Program-made: the position numbers and the translations under genes | Shown: positions 36,274 through 48,848 of the stretch, in pieces | Numbering within the stretch: the first letter of the stretch is position 1 | Layout of the letters: every line of letters starts with the position of its first letter | NCBI RefSeq assembly: GCF_033568475.1 | Contig: NC_133121.1 | Location: 7,192,001-7,256,000 of the forward strand | From: Henckelia pumila | Taxonomy: Eukaryota > Streptophyta > Magnoliopsida > Lamiales > Gesneriaceae | Length of the DNA: 64,000 nt | Direction: 5' to 3' | The notes under the pieces: generated by a model | What the model was told of the DNA's origin: nothing | Database searches by the model: none | Seen by the model: only the letters and a program-made list of their open reading frames with translations

Positions 36274-37096
36274 CTCTTTGTACATATTTACTTACGTAAT
36301 GTTATTTTTATTATATATAAATATTTTATGACAAATATATAAATTATTTAGAATTTATATTATAAAAAAAGAAGAATTATTTGGGATAATCTTTTACCAG
36401 ATATTTTTTATAATTAGTAATAATGAATTTTTGAGTATGATTGTTTTGGTTATTCTTATATAATTATTTTTCATAATCTCTACTATTATATAATACTTGA
36501 TTGGCTAGAAAAATCGTTTTTTGATGACACCATTTTTTCTTTCCTATTTTACCCTTCTTTTTTCATTTTTTTTTTCATATGTAGGCTAGCTCCCACTCTC
36601 CACTTCCCATTTATCACTCCTCACTCCCCACTATAACTTCTTTCATGTAAAATATAATTTATCTTATAAAATCATGTTTATTGTTATTGTACACACGCAA
36701 CGCGTGTGCATTATTTTACTAGTTTTTATAATAGGAGTGACATCAAAATTAGTTAATTTGTATCGTAACTAGAAAGGATTATTTATTTGTCAAAAAAAAA
36801 AAGGATTATTTATAAATATAATCATATGATAATTAATTCAATCCGCATCCGTAACGAAAAAGGATTGTTTATAAATCATGTGATAAGGACACTCACTCTG
36901 TAGACTGTAGGATCGTTCATTTAGTGTCCACTTATTATTATTACACTGACTTATTGATACTGTGCGGTTAGTTTAATTTTCATAAATAAATAAAAAGATT
37001 TCATTATTTCAACCAATTAAAAGGTGCATGACAAGGTTAATATACAACACAATTATTAACATCTAGGGTGATACCCTGTTATAAGATGCAAGTTTA
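36274..37096. other. AT-rich spacer around the small Helitron
   Basis: Apart from the Helitron at 36477-36722, no gene or repeat was recognised. Confidence 0.4.
36477..36722 (+). mobile_element. Small non-autonomous Helitron
   Basis: Starts TCTCTACTATTATATAATAC after an A, and ends TTATTTTACTAG before a T. Eleven bases before the CTAG end is the hairpin ACACGC-AA-CGCGTGT-like stem (36691-36708). TC start, CTRR end, 3' hairpin and A/T insertion are the four Helitron marks. Only 246 bp, with no coding content. Confidence 0.85.
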
Positions 37097-37588
37097 GTGG
37101 GTATTTGGTTGAGTTTATAAGCTCCACAAATTTGTTTGCTAAAGAATTTTAAAAACAAATTATAAGCTGTCAAAATAAGTTGTTTTTAAAAAAGTAAGAG
37201 AGAGTATATTTTTTTCAAAAAAAATTTATTTTAATAATTTTTTTCTCCAAAATATCTCTATATATTTTCATTAATTACCTCATTATTTACCATCTTATCC
37301 TCCATAGAATTTACAAACCTAACAAGTTTATCTCTACGCCGCCGCGACTTCCTTCTTTAACAAGATTTTTGTTCTAACTTTTTCTATCTTTTTTTTTTAG
37401 AATTTTTTTAAAAAAGTGTCTGATGTATTATTGTGTAGTATTTAACTACAATTTTTATTTGAAATATTAATGATACATTAAATTTTTAATTTATTTTTTC
37501 AGTTTTTCTAAATTTAAATATAAAATAGATTTTATTGTATATATATAAGTTTAACATTTATTTATAAAAGTGTAAACCTACTTCGTTT

Positions 37589-37644
<56 letters not shown>

Positions 37645-37866
37645 CTATTACATTAATAATATTATATCCTTTTTGGTAATTTTGTTAATAAAAAAATCTT
37701 AAAATACCAAACACATCAACTTTTTTAAGTTGTTTAAAATAATTTTATCCAAACACTTTAAGAGCTTATTTTTAATATAAGACCTAACAACTTAATAGCT
37801 CTTAAAACAGTTTATAAGTTTTAGGAGCTTATAAGTTGTTTTTAATAATTTTAGTCAAACACCCTC
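37097..37866. mobile_element. MITE-like element, second copy of 11556 family
   Basis: Starts GTGGGTATTTGGTTGAGTTT and ends TTAGTCAAACACCCTC. Subterminal GTTTATAAGC and GCTTATAAGTTG match the copy at 11556-12116. A 50-bp AT microsatellite (37592-37641) lies inside. No clear target duplication. Confidence 0.55.
37592..37641. repeat. (TA)n microsatellite
   Basis: About 25 perfect TA units inside the MITE-like element. Confidence 0.95.
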
Positions 37867-39530
37867 TAAATCAAGCTACGTCGGCGTCGTGAATAATTCG
37901 GTTAAAATTCGATTCGAGTTCGAGTTTAGTTATTTTACTTGAGTAATTATTTTATTAAATTAGCTCGTGAGCTATTCGAGCACTAATGGCACACATATAT
38001 TTTATTATGAAGTATAAAAAATTAAGATCTCTTAGGATAAATAGCAGATAAGTCATAAGTATATGATTGAATTATCGCAAAAAGAAAAAAAAAAAAAAAA
38101 CCTAAAGCAAAAACATAGTGAGGAAACATTTAAAACCAAAATAATGACAACAATAGATGACAATAAACAAGATCATCTAAATTTTTGAAGAAATAAATAT
38201 ATTAAGAATATTTTATATTTTATATTTTCTTACTAAAAATTCTATAAATCTTTTAATTTTTTAATTTTTTTCCCCCAAAAAACCAAAAATTTTCAATGTG
38301 TTTATCCGATGCTCACTTTAGAGATTGTAGAGTTCATCGTCACATATAAAAAAAATCATGATTATCGTTGGAATAATAATCTGAGTTCTAAATTTATTTC
38401 ACCGATTAGGAGGGCAAAAATCATTTTTCATTCGCATAATCGTATTTATGCTTTCTTAAATAGTGAAATAGAACAACCCAATAATTTGTAAGAAAGTAAA
38501 AGATTCCAAATTGAATGGAAGGAAATGAAATGCCGTATTCCATTTGTTATTTGCTAACGCGATCTCATTTATTCACCTTTTAAATTTTTTTCGAAAAGCA
38601 TCTAATTATTCTTTACTTACACCCTTCCTTCGTATGAAAAAATAAATCGTATTAGATTCTTTTCATATTTAATAATTTATTTTATTTATACTAAACCGAG
38701 TAGGTACATCACACGAGTACGGATAATCGTCACGTTCTATTATTTATTAGAAAAATATTATTGTATTTATCACAAAAAAATATAAATTCTTATGCACTAA
38801 ATTAAAGTGATTAAGATGTACTCACTCAAACTTTTAAAAAAAATGTACTCATTCAAATATTAAAAAACATCATCCATTAATCTTGTCAAACTACAAAGCC
38901 ATTTTCATGGGCCCTCTCCCCATTTTCTATTTTGCTAATTATAATGTGTTGTCCGTCATGAATATTGCCGTAACTTTTCGGAGTCGTACGTAGTTTTTTT
39001 TAAATAATAATAATTAATAATCCATCAATACAATTAAAATTTTAAATTACCAAAAATACCCGTTTCTGAACTAAAATGATAATAATCATATTCAAACTAA
39101 ACAAAAAGATTTTTCTAACTAATTATTAGAAGACTACGTTTATCCGTGAGACGCTTCTCATACTACGTTTAAATTGTAATTTAGCGCATGAGAATCATTC
39201 TGCCTGATTAGACCAGTTCTCGCAAGCAAATATTTGTTAAACAAAATTTTGACAATGGAGCTGGTAACACAGTTTGATCGTAAGACAAGGTTTCAAAATA
39301 TTTTAAAGTATGTATTCATCCCCTTTACACACATATTCGATCACAACAGAAAATCACTTGAAAAATTAAAAAAATGGGCTTTTAAAAAAATATTTATTTT
39401 AGCTTAATTAAGTGCCTTTAAAAGCATCACAAATCTATCCAAACACATGTAAAAAATAAAAGCACTTTTATTTTATTTTAAAAATATATTTTTTTTTCTC
39501 TTAAAGCTTCTTTATCCAGACGCATTCTAA
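37867..39530. other. AT-rich intergenic DNA
   Basis: A 60-codon open frame near 38309 was examined but shows no family resemblance. Nothing else recognised. Confidence 0.45.
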
Positions 39531-40275
39531 GTTGAACAAAATTTTCGAACAATTGAATTAATGTAATACTATTTTAACGCTTCTTCACTAGGCCCATCAA
39601 TCTAGTTCATACATGCCGCCCGTAACCCTTGTTTCGTAGAACAGGCCCATCACAATTTAAAACTCATAAGTTCAAAAAACAATTATTACTTATATTTATT
39701 TTCATAATCTGGTAATCATAGAAGAGCTTCAAAATACAACTAATAATTTCAATTCTAAAAGTAGCAATTCCTTGGACTTCACTAGAAAAATTTTCAGATT
39801 ACATTTGCATTATTCTTTACAATTTTTAAAATAGAAGTTATGTATCATTTATGCATGACATGACTCGACTCCAAAAACTGTTCCAAAAATTATTTATACA
39901 AGCACACAAAGTAAGCACGAGACTGAAAGATTATTTTTTGATGTGATTAAGCTGAACACAAATTTTTAAAAATTGAATTAATGTAATATTATTTTAAAAC
40001 GCTTCTTCACTAGGCCATTAATCTAGTTCATACATGCCGCCCGTAACCCTTGTTTCGTAGAAGAGGCCCATCACAAATTTAAAACTTAAGTTCAAAACAA
40101 TTATTTATAAAATATATATTTATTTTCATAATCTAGTAACTGCAGAAGAGCTACAAAATAAAACTAATAATTTCAATTCTAAAATTAATTATTCCTTCAA
40201 CTTCACTAGAAAAAGTTTTATATTACATTTGCATTATTCTTTATAATTTGTAAAATAGAAGTTAATGTATCATTT
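39531..40275 (+). repeat. Tandem duplication, about 420-bp offset
   Basis: 39531-39850 and 39951-40275 are copies: both contain AATTGAATTAATGTAATA, CGCTTCTTCACTAGGCC, CATACATGCCGCCCGTAACC, CTTGTTTCGTAGAA and TTACATTTGCATTATTCTTT in the same order, with small indels. About 100 bp separate the homologous blocks. No coding content. Confidence 0.85.
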
Positions 40276-40393
40276 CGCATTGCACATAAAAATTGAAATC
40301 CTATGTATATTTCACAAAATTTTGATAAAAAATTTCCTTTGAATTGTAAAATAATATACTTAAAAATGTGTGTGTGTCTATATATATATATAG

Positions 40394-40561
40394 AAATTTT
40401 CATCTGCCCAACCAATGATGTTCAACTCATCTCCGACCACTAAAATCCGGTACCGTGTTTTAGTTATGCGAAAAATCAAAGAAAAAACAACTAAAACCCG
40501 GTACCGGGTTTTAGTGGTCGAAGACGAGGTGAAAAATATTATTGGGCAGCTGAAAATTTTT
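40394..40561. mobile_element. Foldback MITE in a TA microsatellite, copy 1
   Basis: Long palindrome: AAATTTTCATCTGCCC at the left against GGGCAGCTGAAAATTTT at the right, with CCACTAAAATCCGGTACCG and CGGTACCGGGTTTTAGTGG inside. Flanked by TATATATATA and CATATATATG. Same family as 53273-53420. Confidence 0.75.
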
Positions 40562-40641
40562 CATATATATGTCTGTGCACATATATAAGTTTTACAGGCT
40601 TAAACACATTTTTTTGTGATTACAATAAATGCAAATAAAAA

Positions 40642-40856
40642 AATTGTCGGTGAGGACTTAGCCCAATGGTTAAATCTGAGATTGAGGTCCTTTGACAAGT
40701 TAGGTCTTAGGTTCGTTTTCTATTGATTGCGGTTAGTTTTTAAATTTGTGTAGGTGAATTTAGAAGTTTCTTTGTAATTTTTCTGCTCAAGATAAACAAA
40801 TATCAGTTCATGCTTAAGTTTCGTCAGTAATGCGGACAGTTACATTATATCATTGT
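40642..40856 (+). mobile_element. tRNA-derived SINE, family 2, copy 2
   Basis: A box TTAGCCCAATGG (40658-40669) and B box GGTTCGTTTTC (40710-40720), with the same tail motifs as the copy at 36017 (AAGATAAACAAAT, AAGTTTCGTCAGT, ACATTATATC). Flanks AAATGCAAATAAAAA (40627-40641) and AAATGCAAGCAAAAA (40857-40871) are a probable 15-bp duplication with two changes. Confidence 0.78.
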
Positions 40857-40871
40857 AAATGCAAGCAAAAA

Positions 40872-41428
40872 CAAGCGAGAATTGAGATCGTATGAGGAAG
40901 ATGCTCCTTATTTTGGTCCTACACATTCGCACAACATCCTCGTTATAACTTATAATTAATGTTATCTCCAATCCATTACGTTACATTGGTGTAACACTAC
41001 ATTCAAAATAGTGTAATTCATACACTAAATACAAAATCATCTCCAACCCATTAACTCTAATAAACTCTACACTAAAAAAAATATTCTCAAAATATTATCT
41101 ATTATTTTATTCACAACAACTAATTTATTCCACAAAATATTTTTAGATCAAATAATTAAAATATCGATAATATCTAAAATAATTTATATATAGATATTCA
41201 TTACAAATATTAATGAATTAAAAATTTTAATAAAATCTGGATTAAGAATTATTTTAAAATATTTAATTTTATTATTTATTCAATTGATAATATAATATAA
41301 AACAAATTTAGTTATTTATTGAATAAATAATCTTAAAATATATTATAATACACATAAGGAAACAAAAAAATAAAAAAAGGAGAGGGGATAGTGTGGCTTA
41401 AGTGTTGCACCAAATTTGATACGATACT
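40872..41428. other. AT-rich MITE-like DNA left of the Tat element
   Basis: Contains ATCTCCAATCCATTACG and ATCTCCAACCCATTAAC with several CACTA/TAGTG-type short inversions. It resembles one half of a MITE into which the LTR element may have inserted. Confidence 0.35.
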
Positions 41429-41433
41429 GTAGT

Positions 41434-42055
41434 TGATATCCCGGGAAGTTAGGGGTATCAGGGCTAAGGAGAAGCAGAAGCATCAGGGATGCTAGTCAGG
41501 GCAGTGAACAGAGCTATACCGAGTCAGGGACGTTAGGGATGTATAAAGGCAGACCTGGAGCTCTAGGATCCCGGGAGGACCAGGTCTTCATGACTTAGAC
41601 AAAGCCCATTTCTCCAGGGCATGATCCCCACGATTGCCATAATCCCGAGCCTTCCGGCTTCATCGTGTGTGACAGGTAAACGTGGGCAGCTCTTGCACCC
41701 ACGACCCAGATCGTGGCCACTACCCTGGAAATGCGGAGTGACTCTCTCACTCCAAGGCTTATAAATACCTTGCCTCAGGTGTTTGTAGATGTATGTTCAT
41801 CAAAATTTCCAAAGCACTATATTCGTTTTTCCTGAAGCCCACTCTATTTCTGAGTCTGACTTAAGCATTGGAGTGGCCCCCGCCGGAAAACCTTTCGGTG
41901 TCCCACTAACGTGCTTTCATTTCTTTCCCTTGTGTACAGATCATCTCGATCAAGGAGGGACAAACCACACTTCATCTCTACTAGCCCAGTCAGCTCGTCA
42001 AGCCCACTATACTACCCTTGATAGCCCGAGCACTCGTTTTTATCAAACATCATCA
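41434..42055 (+). repeat. 5' LTR of the Tat element
   Basis: 622 bp, TG...CA. Contains a TATA-like GGCTTATAAATACC near 41756-41769, so transcription probably starts just after. It is followed by TTTGCGCCATCTGTGGG, the place of the primer-binding site. Confidence 0.92.
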
Positions 42056-42096
42056 TTTGCGCCATCTGTGGGAAAATTGTTCTATAAGACGTAGAT

Positions 42097-43941
42097 ATGG
42101 TTTCTCATGAACAAACATCACCAGAAGGCCTTCAGCAGGGCCGAAACATTATTATTCCTATGGATCAACTCGAATCATATGTTCAGAATATGATACAAAA
42201 GTCGTTAGCAGCTACAAAGCAACCACAATCAAAGGAAATAACAATGGAGGAAGAGGGGAATCGGGGTAATCCGCACCCTAATGCCCGAACCAAAGAAGGA
42301 GAAGAAGAGGAAAGTTCTTGGATGCACTCAATCCAGCCTTCTGTGGCGGATGAGCTGCAGGAACTCAGGAAGAAAATACAAAAGTTACAAGAAGAGGGTC
42401 CCAAAAGGGTCTGGTTTGTCAAGATTCCAGGTTGCCCTTTTTCACAGGAGGTGATAGAGGAGCCCTTGCCATCCCATTATAAGTCGGCCAAAATTCGAGA
42501 ATATGATGGGAGCACTGACCCAGAAGAGCACTTGGCTCGGTTTGAGAATGTGGCTATGCTACATTGCTACGGAGACAAGATTAAGTGCAAAGTCTTCTTA
42601 ACCACTTTGGTGGAATCTGCCCAAAGATGGTTTGAAAAGTTGGAGCCGCAGAGCATTCAATCATTTGTAGATTTCAAGAAAGTGTTCTTGCAACACTTTA
42701 GCAGCAGCAAGAGGTATAAGAAAACGGCCTATAGTTTATTTGAAGCAAAACAAGCAGGAGAAGAGTCTTTGAGAGCCTACATTAAAAGGTTCAATAAGAC
42801 TGCTCTAGAGGTCCCGAACTGTGCCCAGGAGACTAAGATCACTGCCTTTACTCAAGGTCTTCGGGAGGGGGAATTTTTCAAATCATTAGTAAAAAAAGCA
42901 CCTCGGACTTTTGAAGACTTATTGGCTCGGGCCGAGAAATACATTAGTATGGAGGAGGCCCAGAGGCAAAAGAAGGAGGTGACTCAAAGAGAGGGAGGTC
43001 GGAAACAGGGAAAAAGCAGAGAAAGTCAGGACCGCATGGGGCGTTTGTCCCGGTATGCACCACACAGAGTAATCCAGGACAGAGCTGTGCATGTATGCGA
43101 AGTAGGTGCTGAATCTCAGACTCCTGTCACTAGGGACAAATCTTTGAAGTATTGTGCTTTTCATCAGGAAGAAACACATGATACCAATGAATGTCGCACA
43201 CTACAACAGAGACAGCAGCAACCCTATATCCGGGATGGCAAGCCGGTTCAAAAAAGTCCTCGGGGTCCGCCTTGGATCCAAGGGTCCCAGGCGCTGGTTC
43301 CCCCCAGAACTGGCGTTGTTTCCCAAGAGGGAGGGAAACAAGAGACAGGTCCTCGCACAGAGGATAGAAAATCAGGAGAGGGACCATCTAAAAGGATTAT
43401 CAACATGATTTCTGGGGGATCTACTGACGGAGATTCAAACAGAGCCAGAAAGTCTTGGAGCCGGAGGGAAAGTTTGGGGGTGGAGGAAGGGAAGCCGGGT
43501 GCAGGGCCAGTCATCACGTTTGGACCCCGGGATCTGGAGTGGGTGAACCTGTCACATAACGACGCCTTGCTTATACAGGCCCGGATTGCTAACTATGATG
43601 TACGAAGGGTGTTTGTAGACTCAGGAAGCTCGATGAATGTCCTTTTTCAGGACACCTTCGAGCAGATGGATTTGCAGGGGTATGAGTTGAGCCCCGTAAA
43701 AACTGACTTATACGGATTTTCTGGGCACACAGTACAGCCTCAAGGGGAAATGTTACTACCCATAACCTTGGGAGCTGGGGATGTGAAGAAGACGATCAAG
43801 ACAAATTTCACGCTGGTTGAAGAACCCTCCTCTTACAACGTCATCTTGGGGAGACCGGCTATGAATGCCTTCAGAGCTGTGGCATCAGCTTATCATCAGA
43901 AGATTAAATTTCTCGTGGGAGATAAGGTAGGAGAAGTCTGA
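42097..43941 (+). other. gag-protease region of the Tat element
   Basis: Capsid-type retrotransposon gag domain (residue neighbourhood WFEKLEPQSIQSFVDFKKVF), a variant zinc knuckle of the CxxHx4Hx4C kind (YCAFHQEETHDTNEC), and a C-terminal aspartic protease with VDSGSSMNVLF. Part of the fossil element. Confidence 0.88.
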
Positions 43942-44052
43942 GGAGATCAACCTTCTTCCCGAAAATGTTATGCCGAGATAGTTAGAGTCGATTACAAAAG
44001 GGCCAGGCAGATCGGGAAGGAGGGAGGCCAGGGGGGAAGAGAAGTCTGTTCT

Positions 44053-47000
44053 GTGGAGGAGTCTAAAGGCGAATATGAAGAGGTGGAGCTGGTACTCGGG
44101 CAGTCTGGGAAGTTTGTCAGGATTTCCCGGGACATGGAAACAAATTTGGCAGAGTCACTGAAAAGCTGTCTCATCCGAAACAAGGACGTATTCGCCTGGG
44201 CTCAGGGCGATTTGATAGGAGTTTCATCCCATGTTACGGAGCACAAACTTAATATCACCCCTGGATCCCGGCCTGTGATACAAAAGAAAAGACATTTCGG
44301 AGCTGAGAAGGATAAAGTGATCGCGGAGCAGGTTCAAGAGCTACTACGAGCCGGGCACATCAAGGAGGTACAATTTCCTACTTGGTTGTCCAATATAGTA
44401 CTAGTACCAAAGGCCACAGGGAAGTGGCGGATGTGTGTGGATTTCCGGGACTTAAATAAAGCCTGTCCCAAGGATTGTTATCCTTTACCCCGGATTGACC
44501 AATTGGTAGACTCCACATCCGGTTGTGAATTGTTGTGCTTTATGGATGCATATCAGGGTTATCATCAAATTCCTTTAGCCCGGGAAGATCAAGACAAAGT
44601 TAGCTTCATCACATCGGGAGGTACTTTTTGTTACGTGGTTATGCCATTTGGTCTAAAAAATTTAGGGGCTACGTATCAGAGGATGATGGACAAAGTGTTC
44701 CGGGAGCAGGTGGGCCAGAACGTGGAGGTATATGTGGATGATATATTGGTGAAATCTATGACCCGAGATTGCTTTATACCCGACCTGGAAGAAACTTTTG
44801 CCACCGTTCGGCGGTACGGGATTAAGTTGAATCCAGCCAAGGGTATGTTCGGGGTGAAAAGTGGCAAATTTTTGGGGTTCATGGTGACTGAACGAGGGAT
44901 AGAAGTCAACCCGGAGAAGGTAAAGCTGTTGCAGGAAATGCCTTCACCCACATCAATCAAGGAGGTACAGCGGCTGACTGGGCGAATCACAGCCCTGGCC
45001 CGGTTTATTGATCGGTCAGCTCATCGTAGTTATTCCTTTTTCCAAGTGTTGCACACAGCCCAGAGGTTTGGCTGGACTGAGCAGTGCGAGCAAGCCTTTC
45101 AGGAATTGAAGGAGCATCTAGCTAGCTTGCCTATCCTGGTTAAGCCAGAGCCAGGGGAAAGATTGTGGGTATATCTGTCTACTACTGAGAGGGCAGTCAG
45201 CACCGTTTTGATAAAGGAGGAAAAAGGAGATCAGAGGCCCGTATACTATGTCAGTCATGCTTTGAAGGGGGCAGAGGTTAGATATGCGAAGATTGAGAAA
45301 ATGGCCCTGACTTTGGTAATAACAGCCCGAAAATTGAGACCTTATTTTTTGTCTCACCCGGTAACTGTCCTTACTAATAGCCTTTTAGGGCGGATCCTGA
45401 CTCATCCAGACGCCTCGGGGAGGCTTGTAAAATGGTCAGTAGAGTTGGGAGAATATGACATTGAATACCAGCCGCGTAAGGCCATTAAAGCCCAGACCTT
45501 ATCCGATTTCTTGACAGAGGTGGCCACTTTTGGTCAGGAAGAGGTATGGAGAATATTTGTAGATGGAGCCAGCGGTGTTGGAGGCAGTGGTGTAGGAGTC
45601 ATCCTGGTTTCACCCACCCAGGAGAAAATCAAAATCGCCATGAGGTTGGATTTCCAGGCCTCCAATAACGAAGCCGAATATGAAGCCGTGATAGCTGGGA
45701 TGCGACAGGCTCGGGAAGACGGGGTAAGTCATATTATAATATATTTTGACTCACAATTGGTTGTCCAGCAAGTAAAGAGGACCTTCTGTACCCGAGAGGA
45801 GAAATTGATAAAATCGAGTAAGGTAATTGAAGAGCTTGGGGCCAGTTTCATTACTTGGAGTATAGAGCAGATACCCCGGGAAGAAAATATAGAAGCAGAC
45901 GCCTTGGCTAAAAGAGCTGTCACTGGGGAAAATGGTGATAAAGAATCTCTGGTACAGAGGGAGATGGTGGCTGCTATAGAAGCCCGGGAGCCGGTCATCC
46001 GGGAAGATACATGGATGATCCCTCTGGTCAAGTATCTTACCAATGGGGATCTCCCATCAGACAAAGGACAAGCCCGGGTCATACGAAGACAGATAGCCAG
46101 ATTTGCTATCCTCGGAGGTAGGCTATACAGGCGTTCATATCAGGGTCCTTTGCTCAAATGCTTGGGGGAAGGGAAAACAGAATATGTCTTGAGGGAATTG
46201 CACGAGGGATGCTGTGGAAACCATGGAGGGTCTGAGTCTGGCCCGAAGGGTATTGTTGGCAGGATACTGGTGGCCCACTTTGCAGGCTGATGCATCTAAG
46301 ATTGCCCGGTCTTGTGAAGGCTGTCAGAGGTTTGGTAATGTGCAGCATAGCCCGGCAAGTAATTTAAATCCGGTATGGGCCCCATGCCCCTTTGATCAAT
46401 GGGGTCTGGACATAGTTGGGCCTTTTTCGCAAGCTCGGGTACAGAAAAAATTCTTGTTGGTAGCCGTGGATTATTTTTCTAAGTGGGTGGAGGCAGTGCC
46501 TTTGGAAAAAATAACAGAAGCTGAAGTAATGAAGTTTTTGTGGAAGAACATAGTATGCCGATTTGGGCTCCCAAGGAAGTTGTTCTCGGATAATGGCAGA
46601 CAGTTTCAAGGGCAGAAATTGGCAGACTGGTATGTCGAGATGGACATTAAACAGGCCTTCACCTCGGTAGCCTATCCTCAAATTAATGGTCAAACGGAGG
46701 TAACCAACCGTACTATTGTTCGATCTTTACAGGCTCGGTTGCATGGAATGGGAAAAGACTGGGTAGAGGAGATCCCGAGTGTGTTGTGGGCCTATCGCAC
46801 CACTCCGCATACTGCCACACAAGAATCACCTTTTAGCCTGGTATATGGTTCGGAGGCTATTCTGCCAGTAGAGATTGGACAATCTTCAGCTCGGATTAGG
46901 GCATATGATGATACAGACGAAGGAGCCCGGGCACAAGAATTGGATCTCATTGAAGAACGAAGGGAGAAAACGGCTCACAGAATGGAAGCCTATAGAGCTC

Positions 47001-47236
47001 GGGTGATGAGAGCTTATAATCAAAAAGTCAAGCCTCGGGAATTCAAAGAAGGAGAATTGGTGTTGAAGAGGGTTAATCCAGTAGGGGAAGTAGGGAAGTT
47101 AGATGCCCGATGGGAGGGGCCATACAAGCTTATCAGAAGGGTCGGTGCTAATACTTGGTACCTACAAGATAGTCAGGGACGCCTCCTTAAACGACCATGG
47201 AATGCTTTGCATTTGAAGAAATATTTTATTTATTGA
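44053..47236 (+). other. pol region: RT, RNase H, aRNase H, integrase
   Basis: Domains in order with approximate positions: reverse transcriptase 44330-44960 (MCVDFRDLNKACPKD; YVDDILVKS), RNase H 45090-45530, a second archaeal-type RNase H 45545-45930 (IFVDGASG...NNEAEYEA...EADALAKRA), and integrase toward 47236 (GLDIVGPF, FSDNGRQFQG, NGQTEVTNR). Two RNase H domains are typical of Tat elements. The region is largely open and looks young. Confidence 0.88.
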
Positions 47237-47288
47237 TTGTAATTAATGTCTATTAATGAAGGGGTTTATTCATTCAAGAACGTTTTCT

Positions 47289-48736
47289 AAGCCCGGGAGA
47301 TTCCAGGCCCCGGCACCCATCTTAAGCCCTTGGCATATATAAGCCCGGAAGGTTCCAAGCCCCGACACCCATCTTAAGCCTAAGATATATATAAGCCCTT
47401 GGCATTATATAAGCTCGTGAGATTCCAGGCCCCGGCACCCATCTTAAGCCCAAGGCATATATAAGCCCTTGGCACTATATAAGCCCGGGAGGTTCCAGGC
47501 CCCGACACCCATCTTAAGCCCAAGGCATATATAAGCCCTTGGTATTATATAAGCCCGAGAGATTCCAAGCCCCGGCACCCATCTTAAGCCCAAGGCATAT
47601 ATAAGCCCTTGACACTATATAAGCCCGGGAGGTTCCAGGCCCCGGCACCTATCTTAAGCCCAAGGCATATATAAGCCCTTGGCACTATATAAGCCCGGGA
47701 GGTTCCAGGCCCCGGCACCCATCTTAAGCCCAAGGCATATATAAGCCCTTGGCATTATATAAGCCCGGGAGGTTTCAGGCCCCGACACCCATCTTAAACC
47801 CAAGGCATATATAAGCCCTTGGCACTATATAAGCCCGGGAGGTTCCCCCAGGCCCCAGCACCCATCTTAAGCCCAAGGCATATATAAGCCCTTGACATTA
47901 TATAAGCCCGGGAGGTTCCAGGCCCCGGCACCCATCTTAAGCCCAAGGCATATATAAGCCCTTTGCACTATATAAGCCCGGGAGGTTTCAGGCCCCGGCA
48001 CCCATCTTAAGCCCAAGGCATATATAAGCCATTGGCATTATATAAGCCCGGAAGGTTCCAGGCCCCGGCACCCATCTTAAGCCCAAGGCATATATAAGCC
48101 CTTGGCACTATATAAGCCCGGGAGGTTCCAGGCCCCGGCACCCATCTTAAGCCCAAGACATATATAAGCCCTTGTCATTATATAAGCCCGGGAGGTTCCA
48201 GGCCCCGGCACCCATCTTAAGCCCAAGGCATATATAAGCCCTTGGCACTATATAAGCCCGGGAGGTTCCAGGCCCCGGCACCCATCTTAAGCCCAAGACA
48301 TATATAAGCCCTTGACACTATATAAGCCCGGGAGGTTCCAGGCCCCGGCACCCATCTTAAGGCCAAGACATATATAAGCCCTTGGCATTATATAGCCCGG
48401 GAGGTTCCAGGCCCCGGCACTCATCTTAAGCCCAAGACATATATAATCCATTGGCATAAGCCCGGGAGGTTCCAGGCCCGACACCCATCTTAAGCCCAAG
48501 GCATATATAAGCCCTTGACATTATATAAGCCCGGGAGGTTTCAGGCCCCGACACCCATCTTAAGCCCAAGACATATATAAGCCCTTGGCATTGTATAAGC
48601 CCGGGAGCTTCCAGGCCCCGACACCCATCTTAAGCCCAAGGCATATATAAGCCCTTGACATTGTATAAGTCCGGAAGGTTCCAGGCCTCGGCACCCGTCT
48701 TCAGCCCCAGGGCATCTATAAGCCCTTGACACTATC
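47289..48736 (+). repeat. 70-bp satellite array inside the Tat element
   Basis: About 20 units of 70 bp. Core motifs per unit: AAGCCCGGGAGGTTCCAGGC, CCCGGCACCCATCTTAAGCC, CAAGGCATATATAAGCCC and CACTATAT. Units differ by a few bases; one has an extra CCCC. Each unit carries two TATATAAG-like words. Arrays between integrase and 3' LTR are known for Tat/Ogre elements. Confidence 0.95.
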
Positions 48737-48848
48737 TACTCTTTTATAAGTAAAGCATTAAACAATGGATAAAGAGAACAGACGAATTGCATTACGAATA
48801 AAGGAGTACAAGAGGAGGGGCTTCTACGGCCCAATTACAAAAATTAAT

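Noticed and set aside
38309-38491. 60-codon open frame considered as an organelle-derived gene piece
   Set aside because: No recognisable plastid or mitochondrial protein, and AT-rich surroundings make it likely chance.
48287-48732. Minus-strand frames with repeated GLKMGAGAWNLPG
   Set aside because: Translation of the 70-bp satellite; multiples of 70 bp do not hold one frame and no protein family is matched.
47289-48736. CRISPR-like array
   Set aside because: The units are contiguous without unique spacers, in a plant retrotransposon.
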